Source: ANME-2 cluster archaeon (GTDB lineage: Archaea; Halobacteriota; Methanosarcinia; Methanosarcinales; Methanocomedenaceae). Taken from it: a stretch of 14,433 nucleotides of DNA. Where the stretch lies: the NCBI GenBank assembly GCA_023544495.1, contig JAMJFV010000042.1, forward strand, positions 1 to 14,433, given 5' to 3'. The notes under the pieces were generated by a model, which ran no database searches, was not told the DNA's origin, and saw nothing but the letters and a program-made list of their open reading frames with translations. Shown in pieces: positions 6,293 to 12,134 of this stretch. The stretch's first letter is position 1; each line of letters opens with the position of its first letter. The position numbers were made by a program, and so were the translations under genes.

Positions 6293-7006
6293 ATGAGCTA
6301 TGAAGATATCAGTATCACCCTGGTAATGCTAAAAAGGAAATTGATCCTGTTCGTACTAGTTCTCGTTTGCGGATTCATCATATCATTTCCATTCACGGGC
6401 GGATTCATACGAAATATAATTGATAATATCCTGCCAGAGGGAGCCAAGGTCATCTACCTGTCCCCTCCTGAGGTTATGCTCCTGAAACTAAAAGTAGCGC
6501 TCATTGCAGGGGTACTGCTAACTTTGCCACTGGTTTTATATTACACCTATTCAGCGTTAAAAGGACGGTTCGGGATAAAGAAATCATGGGTCTCAATTTT
6601 GCTGACCGGAACTATTGCCCTTATCCTTTTCCTGCTGGGTGCGGGTTATGCATATTTCCTGATGCTCCCGTTCTTTATCAATTACCTGTACCAGAATGCA
6701 GCCTCTGCCGGTGTAATGGCCACGTACTCTGTTTCACAGTTCATATCTTTTGTGTTATTTACCACGGTAATATTCGGACTGGTATTTGAATTTCCATTAG
6801 CCATCATAATCATGGTACGCAGCGGGCTGGCAGACCGGAACACGCTTGTCAAATATAGATATCACACGTATGTTGGTCTTCTGATCGTGGCTGCAGTGAT
6901 AACGCCTCCTGACCTACTCAGCCAGGTCATCATTGCTGCACCCTTGATATTATTTTTTGAAATAAGTCTATTATTGGCAAGGTTTGTGGGCAAACCTGCC
7001 AGTTGA
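6293..7006 (+). CDS. tatC: divergent TatC paralogue (copy 2, lacks signal-binding motifs)
   Basis: A second six-helix TatC of exactly the same length, 237 residues. Its N-terminus (MSYEDISITLVMLKRKL) has no HLxELR signature, and its first cytoplasmic loop (about 88-99, GRFGIKKSW) has no equivalent of the signal-binding Glu. In contrast, helix 4 carries the canonical FGLVFEFP with Glu166, and the last loop is a standard TPPDLLSQ (P205, D207, Q211). It is therefore a specialised partner rather than a decayed copy: the frame is intact and hydrophobic segments are regular. AGGA lies six bases before the ATG, and AT-rich sequence at 6236-6260 may give it its own promoter. A hairpin over its stop codon ends the unit. 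It may pair with copy 1, as the two halves of haloarchaeal fused TatC do (inference). Confidence 0.85.
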   Translation: MSYEDISITLVMLKRKLILFVLVLVCGFIISFPFTGGFIRNIIDNILPEGAKVIYLSPPEVMLLKLKVALIAGVLLTLPLVLYYTYSALKGRFGIKKSWVSILLTGTIALILFLLGAGYAYFLMLPFFINYLYQNAASAGVMATYSVSQFISFVLFTTVIFGLVFEFPLAIIIMVRSGLADRNTLVKYRYHTYVGLLIVAAVITPPDLLSQVIIAAPLILFFEISLLLARFVGKPAS

Positions 7007-7020
7007 TACATTAACTGGCA
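6997..7020. terminator. hairpin terminator between convergent genes
   Basis: TGCCAGTT (6997-7004) and AACTGGCA (7013-7020) form a perfect 8-bp stem with an 8-nt loop. It overlaps the stop codon of the second tatC and precedes the stop of the convergent membrane protein gene. It could stop transcription or stabilise mRNA ends from either side. Confidence 0.5.
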
Positions 7021-7041
7021 AAATATCAAATTCCTCTTCGC

Positions 7042-7890
7042 CTATTGAGAATCTGCCAGAGCCCACATGGTAAAAGTAAACACAAGTATTAACATCGCAG
7101 TTGCTGACATGTAGACAACCTGGAGGGATTGGCCCAATACAAAAATAAATGCATGGTTTACAATATCACCTATCCTGGCCAGCAAGATGATAATGGTAAG
7201 ACCGGTTACCGTGCCTGCGAGCATTGCCAGAAAACCCATTAAGATCTTATTTTCCTCTTTCTGCCGGTAGGATTCAAGCATCGTTAAGGCCGAAAGGAAT
7301 AGGGTCGGAGTTGCTATCAGGTAAATGAAGGGCAGTTCGACCCTGGCATCGTAGGGTTCGATGGCGTTCAATGCTATTGCAAAGGCAACCATGGGCAGAA
7401 TTATTATTATACCCAGAATGACCTTAGATGATGCTGGTGAACCACCTTGTCGATATTGCATCCGATATTCCTGGGTCCCGATATACAGGAAGAACATAGC
7501 TACCAATCCCCCGAGCAATACGAGATAATGAAAAAATTCGTGCCAGAGAGTATCGAAATTATGTTCCAGGGCTTCACCCAGCCCCATAAGGCCAGCAATG
7601 AAGATACCGCCAATGACCGGTCTCCAGGTAAATCTTGATTTACCAAAACGGCCATAGAGAATTATTGTGGAAATGATGCTGGCAAGGAACAATAAGATAC
7701 CGGCATACACCGTGGCATACAGTTCATCCAGCCCATGATGACCGTCTTCATCTCCCCTGCCACCATACTGGTTCTCAAGTGCAGTATTATCTTCATTGAA
7801 TACCACCTGCTGATAACCAACAAAAAAAAACAGGAAATAAATCAATATTGCAGATGCGAGGATGATTATGAAAATATCCTTAATATTCAT
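7042..7890 (-). CDS. eight-helix membrane protein with extracytoplasmic ExxEH/HExxH motif (paralogue A)
   Basis: I do not recognise this 282-residue family. Eight hydrophobic helices are visible (about 5-25, 58-80, 92-108, 120-137, 157-175, 186-204, 215-238, 247-275); positive loops (81-90, 141-148, 206-215) place both termini inside. At the outer face between helices 3 and 4 is ExxEHxFxTxxHExFHY, with E106, E109, H110, H117, E118, H121. Other outer-face acidic/His positions are HHGLDE (51-56) and D242/H246. This looks like a metal or haem site; HExxH is also the zinc-protease signature, but no other protease motif is seen. A close paralogue lies at 12135-13001, on the other side of the cytochrome/NrfD operon. 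A TATA-like box at 7921-7930 suggests its own promoter. Confidence 0.8.
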   Translation of the reverse strand: MNIKDIFIIILASAILIYFLFFFVGYQQVVFNEDNTALENQYGGRGDEDGHHGLDELYATVYAGILLFLASIISTIILYGRFGKSRFTWRPVIGGIFIAGLMGLGEALEHNFDTLWHEFFHYLVLLGGLVAMFFLYIGTQEYRMQYRQGGSPASSKVILGIIIILPMVAFAIALNAIEPYDARVELPFIYLIATPTLFLSALTMLESYRQKEENKILMGFLAMLAGTVTGLTIIILLARIGDIVNHAFIFVLGQSLQVVYMSATAMLILVFTFTMWALADSQ

Positions 7891-7920
7891 GATATTACCA
7901 GACTACATTGCACGCTCTCT

Positions 7921-7930
7921 ATTTATATAT
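7921..7930 (-). promoter_or_regulatory. TATA box of membrane paralogue A
   Basis: The complement reads ATATATAAAT, 30-40 bases before the ATG at 7890 and just after the stop of the upstream regulator gene. Spacing fits an archaeal promoter with a short leader. Confidence 0.45.
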
Positions 7931-8572
7931 TTAATGTGTACTAATTTCTTTCGGATTCACTGATGATACTGCAAAATGTTTCCGCATATATTCGTCAGCC
8001 TTTTCCCGGGAACCTTTTTCATATTGTATCTGGATTGAAGTAGGAAGGACGACCATCTCTTCCAAAACAAATGGTTCTTCAAGTGTTGCAAGATATTGGG
8101 ACAATAAAAGAGCTTCAAATTTATTGATGGACTTATCAACACCGGTAATTATGATATATAATTTTCTTTTATCAACATGGCATTTTATAAAAAGAGGCCA
8201 ATGCATTGTTTTGTTCTGTTCATTTATCGACCGGATAAGACTATTGACATCCTTTTCAGTCACCATCTGGGACATGAACAATTGTTTCACTTCTTCCAAT
8301 GATGGTATTTGTCCATCCCTGGACATGATGAGCCATTTAAACATCGATATGGGAATTGTCACGTCATAGACCGAATCTTCCTTTTCTAGCATCTTTTCAA
8401 GGATCTCTTTGCCTCGTTCAATACTATCATATCTTTCCAGTGTGAAAACTGCATATTCTATAATATCACGCATTGCAGCCGAAAGATTATTATTATGCTT
8501 TTTTAAGATAGGGTCAAGCATGTCAAAATGGTCTTCACTAATCGTTATGTTTTTCCTAAGTATGGCTGGCAC
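7931..8572 (-). CDS. ribbon-helix-helix regulator candidate with unknown C-terminal domain
   Basis: A 213-residue protein from a GTG start. Residues 6-45 have the pattern of a CopG-like ribbon-helix-helix DNA-binding domain: a basic strand (RKNITIS), a helix from SEDHF to about 25, a turn, and a second helix (about 29-45). A charged helix (46-66) leads to a C-terminal region (about 70-200) I cannot assign. The GTG at 8572 is chosen because AGGTG (8585-8581 on the complement) lies eight bases upstream and a TATA-like box lies about 50 bases upstream. The in-frame ATGs at 8668 and 8728 would read through that promoter and add an implausible hydrophobic tail. A TGTGATGTGACATAG sequence sits at its likely transcription start and recurs before the cytochrome operon. 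Confidence 0.7.
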   Translation of the reverse strand: MPAILRKNITISEDHFDMLDPILKKHNNNLSAAMRDIIEYAVFTLERYDSIERGKEILEKMLEKEDSVYDVTIPISMFKWLIMSRDGQIPSLEEVKQLFMSQMVTEKDVNSLIRSINEQNKTMHWPLFIKCHVDKRKLYIIITGVDKSINKFEALLLSQYLATLEEPFVLEEMVVLPTSIQIQYEKGSREKADEYMRKHFAVSSVNPKEISTH

Positions 8573-8587
8573 CCCATTTTCACCTAT

Positions 8588-8602
8588 TGTGATGTGACAT
8601 AG
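8588..8602. promoter_or_regulatory. candidate operator, copy 1
   Basis: TGTGATGTGACATAG lies about 25 bases downstream of the regulator gene's TATA-like box, that is, over the expected transcription start. A near-identical sequence, one base shorter, is at 9238-9251 in front of the tetrahaem cytochrome operon. An autoregulated repressor site is the simplest reading. Confidence 0.4.
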
Positions 8603-8619
8603 AGATAAATAGTGTGAGG

Positions 8620-8629
8620 AAATATTTAA
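8620..8629 (-). promoter_or_regulatory. TATA box of the ribbon-helix-helix gene
   Basis: The complement of AAATATTTAA lies 48-57 bases before the GTG start, with purine-rich and AT-rich sequence as expected. It supports the shorter protein start. The stretch 8630-8844 otherwise holds no gene I can support. Confidence 0.4.
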
Positions 8630-8844
8630 TGTTATGCATAGTAAGTAGCTAGAACTGACTATGACCATGCCATGGAACGACCAATTTTCCCCACCGGACA
8701 TAAAAGGTAGTGTGGTTTTATGATACATGGCATTAACTACCGTTTATTGTGTCCATAGTCTATACAACTGAACATCCCGGATGAAAATCACAATTTGAAT
8801 TATGTGCCCCAATCCCCAACCCGCACCATGTGCTTAAAGCAGGT

Positions 8845-9039
8845 TTAAGGTACCATTCTGACCAGATAGGTCATTCCTACAGTTACCGCCCAGGATGCTA
8901 CATAGATAATAACAATGGTAGATACAAGAACTGCACCTATTCTCAGGTACCTCATTGCATCATACATAAAGTTATACTTTGATCGTAAGCTCATCCTGGC
9001 AAACATACTGTCTTTCTTGTAACCGAATCCTTCACTCAT
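8845..9039 (-). CDS. small single-helix membrane protein
   Basis: A 64-residue protein that I do not recognise. The first 32 residues are polar and basic with several Met, Tyr and Arg; one membrane helix spans about 33-57, and the chain ends a few residues later. ATG 9039 is preferred because GAGG on the complement (9051-9048) lies eight bases upstream; ATG 9045 would be only two bases from it, and the longer frame from 9126 has no such site. The basic N-terminus predicts N-in topology. It is divergent from the tetrahaem cytochrome operon and could be a small accessory subunit, but nothing proves this. Confidence 0.55.
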   Translation of the reverse strand: MSEGFGYKKDSMFARMSLRSKYNFMYDAMRYLRIGAVLVSTIVIIYVASWAVTVGMTYLVRMVP

Positions 9040-9233
9040 ATTCATGACCTCGTGCTTTGAATTGCCTTTGGTAATATATCCATTGTTATTAACCATTATA
9101 AATGTGACGGTTGCACATCTAACCACATTTAATGTTACAAAATAATGCTAAATATATATACTATTCCATAAATCTAAGGAATAAATCAAGGCAAAGTCTT
9201 TTTTTAGCCAGATATATTTTGTTTTTTATACAT

Positions 9234-9299
9234 ATAATGTGATGTACATAGTTTAAATTGGAAATAATTAAAATATATTAATTATTATTATCACATTAT
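9234..9299. repeat. 10-bp perfect inverted repeat upstream of the cytochrome operon
   Basis: ATAATGTGAT (9234-9243) and ATCACATTAT (9290-9299) are exact inverted copies with 46 bp between. Each contains TGTGAT, the core of the candidate operator. Two half-sites for a looping or cooperative regulator are possible. Confidence 0.5.
9238..9251. promoter_or_regulatory. candidate operator, copy 2
   Basis: TGTGATGTACATAG matches 8588-8602 except for one missing G. It lies 120 bases before the tetrahaem cytochrome start, overlapping the left arm of the 10-bp inverted repeat. Confidence 0.4.
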
Positions 9300-9370
9300 C
9301 CACTATATTGTATGAATAAGTTTTATTATACATGAACATTTAATATGGATTAACTTGAGGCGATATTGAT

Positions 9371-10090
9371 ATGTTCAAGAAATTCATTATATTGTCAACG
9401 TTCATCTTTCTGGTCATGGTTTTCATTGGACCGACCTATGCGGACCTGCCCTCTGCAGAACAACCAGCGAAGAAAGCTGATGAACAGATCACCAGAAGAC
9501 TTCCATTCACGTTCCAATGTGATTTTTGTCACAATCCCGGGACCGCCACAAACGTGAAAATACCTCATAGCACGTCACTTGTTTACCATGACAAGTTAGT
9601 CCTTAAAGGGCAGGTTGGCTGTTTTATATGCCACGATTTTGACCAGAGAAGTAAACTGCGACTCTTATCAGGAGAATTGATATCGTTTGAAGACTCACCA
9701 CGATTATGTTACCAATGCCACCAGAAGCGATATGATACGTGGTTATACGGAGATCATGGTAAATCCAAACCAGAATTGGATCTGATAACTGATGCCTCAC
9801 AAAAAAATTTAACTGTGGAAGAATTGGAAAATAGACGGGTCAGGTGTTCAGATTTCATGTGCCATAACCCGCACAACCCGAGACTGTACAAAGTAGGTCT
9901 TGGAATTGGGTATCCTCTTCCTCCTCCTCTGGACCCGCCGGAAGTAGTTAATTTCCTGGATCCGGGCAATGATGAACCATATACTCAAGCAGTTATTTTT
10001 TCAGGTAAAATATTCATCACAGTGTTGATCCTGGGTTTATTGATCTCGCTATTGATGATTTTGAACAGAAATAAATGGAGACCGGATTAA
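9371..10090 (+). CDS. membrane-anchored tetrahaem cytochrome c
   Basis: A periplasmic electron carrier of 239 residues with an N-terminal signal peptide (basic start, hydrophobic 5-19, cleavage likely near A24). It has three CxxCH haem sites (C50-H54, C84-H88, C113-H117), a fourth haem site of the rarer CX4CH form (C159 to C164-H165), and a C-terminal membrane helix (about 211-231) ending in basic residues. Candidate distal His ligands are H66, H73, H129 and H168. A proline-rich stretch (181-190) joins the haem domain to the anchor. It is the first gene of an operon with the Fe-S protein and NrfD-type protein, so it probably takes electrons from, or gives them to, that pair. DsrJ occupies a similar place in dsrMKJOP, but haem number and length differ. 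Confidence 0.9.
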   Translation: MFKKFIILSTFIFLVMVFIGPTYADLPSAEQPAKKADEQITRRLPFTFQCDFCHNPGTATNVKIPHSTSLVYHDKLVLKGQVGCFICHDFDQRSKLRLLSGELISFEDSPRLCYQCHQKRYDTWLYGDHGKSKPELDLITDASQKNLTVEELENRRVRCSDFMCHNPHNPRLYKVGLGIGYPLPPPLDPPEVVNFLDPGNDEPYTQAVIFSGKIFITVLILGLLISLLMILNRNKWRPD

Positions 10091-10104
10091 CCGGGGTGTT
10101 TTCT

Positions 10105-10887
10105 ATGGATATATCACGAAGGAATTTTTTAAAACTTTCAGGAATGGGTGGCATTGCTGCTTTAAGCGGCAAATCCCTTAATCTGGTAACGTCCAATCTT
10201 CCGTGGAATGTAAAAAAGATCGGGAAATATTATGATGACCCTGCACCTGTAGAGGGGGTCCATTACGCCATGGCCATCGATACCCAGGCGTGTATCGGGT
10301 GCCGTAGATGTATGTATGCATGCATCAAAGAGAATAATATCGGCAGAACATCAGGAATACAATATATCAGGTTGCTTGAGATGGAAGAAAGCTCATTTGA
10401 TCTGCTCAACTCAAACCAGTATTATACTGATGCTCCCAAGGAAGACAAGTGGTATCTTCCTGCACATTGCAATCATTGTGATAACCCGCCATGTGTACAG
10501 GCATGCCCGGTAACAGCTACCTGGAAAGAACCTGATGGTATCGTGATCGTTGACTATGACAGATGCCTGGGATGCAGGATGTGCATGATCAACTGCCCGT
10601 ACTGGGCGAGGAAGTTCAACTGGATAAAACCTGAAGTTCCGGAGGATGAGGTCAATCCCGAAGTGCCCGTCAGGCCGGTGGGAGTGGTTGAGAAGTGCAC
10701 GTTCTGTATCCACCTTGTACGCAAAGGTATAACCACGAAATGTACCGAAGTGTGTCCTGTAGGCGCAAGGAAATTTGGCGATATAAATGACCCGGATAGC
10801 GAGATATCGTATCTGCTGCGTACCAGGAGGGTAACAGTACTCAAGGAAGACCTGGGAACTATACCTAGAGTTTACTATGTAGGGTGA
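10105..10887 (+). CDS. Tat-exported four-cluster [4Fe-4S] ferredoxin subunit (NrfC/DsrO type)
   Basis: An electron-transfer subunit of 260 residues acting outside the membrane. The N-terminus carries a twin-arginine signal, SRRNFLKL (4-11), followed by a Gly/Ala-rich hydrophobic stretch. Sixteen cysteines form four cluster motifs: C63/66/69/73, C122/125/130/134, C154/157/160/164 and C198/201/213/217, the pattern of NrfC, PsrB and DsrO. ATG 10105 is chosen because GGGGTG lies six bases upstream and it puts the twin arginines at residues 5-6. It lies 14 bases after the cytochrome gene, and its stop overlaps the start region of the NrfD-type gene. With no molybdopterin catalytic subunit in the operon, it probably links the membrane subunit to the tetrahaem cytochrome. 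It is an evident substrate for the Tat system encoded upstream. Confidence 0.93.
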   Translation: MDISRRNFLKLSGMGGIAALSGKSLNLVTSNLPWNVKKIGKYYDDPAPVEGVHYAMAIDTQACIGCRRCMYACIKENNIGRTSGIQYIRLLEMEESSFDLLNSNQYYTDAPKEDKWYLPAHCNHCDNPPCVQACPVTATWKEPDGIVIVDYDRCLGCRMCMINCPYWARKFNWIKPEVPEDEVNPEVPVRPVGVVEKCTFCIHLVRKGITTKCTEVCPVGARKFGDINDPDSEISYLLRTRRVTVLKEDLGTIPRVYYVG

Positions 10888-10892
10888 TGAAA

Positions 10893-12089
10893 ATGTTCAA
10901 TATTAGACCAATTACTATTCTTGGAGTCGAGGTCAAGCTGGATATGCTGTTCAAAGGCAGCAAGCAGTACTATGGATGGATGGCCATCCTGCTGCTGCTG
11001 ATATCCTCTGGTTTCTATGCCTACTATTTACAGCTGTCCGAAGGATTCATCGTTACAGGCAGCAGGAATGTGGTCAGCTGGAGTCTGTATATCATCAATT
11101 TCATATTCTTTGTGGGATTGGCAGCAGGTGGCCTGATCGTTGCATCAAGTGTGGAACTGTTCGGTGTAAAAAAACTTGAACCCCTGCTTAAGGTAGGGGT
11201 TATCCAGGCATTTGTATGTGCCGTTACAGCCATGGCCTTTGTGACTGCTGACCTGGGCCACCCTGAGCGGTTTTACAGGTTCTTTATTACACCCAATTCT
11301 TCTTCAATGATGTTCTTTGACTTCATGATCCTGGGCGGTTATACTGCTCTGAGCGGTGTTGACCTGTATGCCCTGCTGACCAAAAGGATGCGCTGGCTAT
11401 TTCCTCTGGCAGTGGTTTCCTTGCCTGCGGCCATCAGTGTACATTCGGTCACGGGATGGGTTTTCGGTCTTGTCAAGTCAAGGCCATCCTGGTTCTCGGC
11501 AATCATGGCGCCGTTGTTCATATCCTCGGCCATTACATCCGGACTTGCTCTGCTGATCATTATAACGCTTGTTCTTCCCAAATACACGAACATCAAATTC
11601 CGGGACCCACATGCTATTGTCATGACATTGAGGAAGGCATTGTCTATTGCAATACCGGTAGACCTATTTTTCCTTTTCAACGAGATCTTGATCACAGTCT
11701 GGCCTTATGCCCAAAAACCGGAACATCACCTGGGAATTCACTTCATACAGCACGGACCCTATGCGTTCTCACTGTACGGGGAGATACTCCTGTCTGCTGT
11801 GATACCCTTTATCATTGTCCTGCATCCCAGGACCAAGAACTCGATCAAATGGATAGCTGCTGCATCCGTGTTTGTGGTGGTCGGGATCTTCCTCAAGAGG
11901 ATATTCCTGATCATGGTCGGGATGTCCATCTCGCCATTAGGTGAACTGGTCGTGTATATTCCAACCGTACTTGAAATTAATGTAGTGGTCGGATTCTGGG
12001 CCATGGCGGTGCTTATGTTCACAGTGATGATAAGGATATTTAATATGGACCCGGTAGAACATCAGGTAACTGCTGAATTTTCGGAGTAG
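10893..12089 (+). CDS. NrfD/DsrP-type ten-helix quinone (methanophenazine) oxidoreductase subunit
   Basis: An integral membrane subunit of 398 residues with ten predicted helices, like DsrP, HmcC and related ten-helix members of the NrfD/PsrC family. It would exchange electrons between the lipid-soluble carrier (methanophenazine in this lineage, by inference) and the Fe-S partner. Family-like features are the ADLGHPERFY segment after helix 3 and a His-containing helix 5 (AISVHSVTGW), followed by the RPSWF loop. ATG 10893 is preferred because GGTGA (10883-10887) lies five bases upstream; GTG 10884 and ATG 10887, which overlap the previous stop codon, are alternatives adding three or two residues. 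The overlap shows translational coupling with the Fe-S gene. Confidence 0.92.
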   Translation: MFNIRPITILGVEVKLDMLFKGSKQYYGWMAILLLLISSGFYAYYLQLSEGFIVTGSRNVVSWSLYIINFIFFVGLAAGGLIVASSVELFGVKKLEPLLKVGVIQAFVCAVTAMAFVTADLGHPERFYRFFITPNSSSMMFFDFMILGGYTALSGVDLYALLTKRMRWLFPLAVVSLPAAISVHSVTGWVFGLVKSRPSWFSAIMAPLFISSAITSGLALLIIITLVLPKYTNIKFRDPHAIVMTLRKALSIAIPVDLFFLFNEILITVWPYAQKPEHHLGIHFIQHGPYAFSLYGEILLSAVIPFIIVLHPRTKNSIKWIAAASVFVVVGIFLKRIFLIMVGMSISPLGELVVYIPTVLEINVVVGFWAMAVLMFTVMIRIFNMDPVEHQVTAEFSE

Positions 12090-12122
12090 CCAGGAGACAG
12101 GGTGTTCCTGGTTATTTCCTTT
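12090..12122 (+). terminator. hairpin and T-rich terminator of the cytochrome/NrfD operon
   Basis: CCAGGA (12090-12095) pairs with TCCTGG (12106-12111), extendable by one G-U pair, and is followed by the T-rich TTATTTCCTTT. It begins directly after the NrfD-type stop codon and precedes a convergent gene. Confidence 0.5.
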
Positions 12123-12134
12123 ATTGCACCGCGG

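Larger units (their letters stand above)
9040..9370. promoter_or_regulatory. divergent regulatory region before the cytochrome/NrfD operon
   Basis: This 331-bp AT-rich stretch has no gene. Toward the small membrane protein there is a TATA-like TTTATAATGG (complement of 9092-9101), and just upstream of that the inverted repeat ATGTG-N7-CACAT (9102-9118). Toward the cytochrome gene there are TATA-like boxes at 9322-9330 and 9338-9346. GAGG (9357-9360) is the ribosome binding site, ten bases before ATG 9371. The long inverted repeat and the candidate operator are listed separately. Confidence 0.5.

Noticed and set aside
6293..7006. Second tatC as a decaying pseudogene
   Set aside because: The frame is intact, the six helices are regular, and helix-4 and last-loop motifs are better preserved than in copy 1.
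7525..7575. HExxH protein as a site-2-type membrane metalloprotease
   Set aside because: The motif lies at the outer end of the helices, not within one, and no NPDG/LDG-type second motif is visible. A metal or haem role is at least as likely, so no enzyme name is given.
11456..11944. 162-residue ORF in another frame of the NrfD-type gene
   Set aside because: It lies entirely within a clearly assigned ten-helix gene and has a scrambled His/Cys-rich composition.
9371..12089. Naming the operon dsrJOP
   Set aside because: Gene order is similar, but the cytochrome has four haems, including CX4CH, and a C-terminal anchor. No dsrM, dsrK or sulfite reductase gene is present.
9371..12089. nrf nitrite reductase operon
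   Set aside because: There is no NrfA-type pentahaem catalytic cytochrome with a CxxCK site; only the NrfC- and NrfD-type subunits match.
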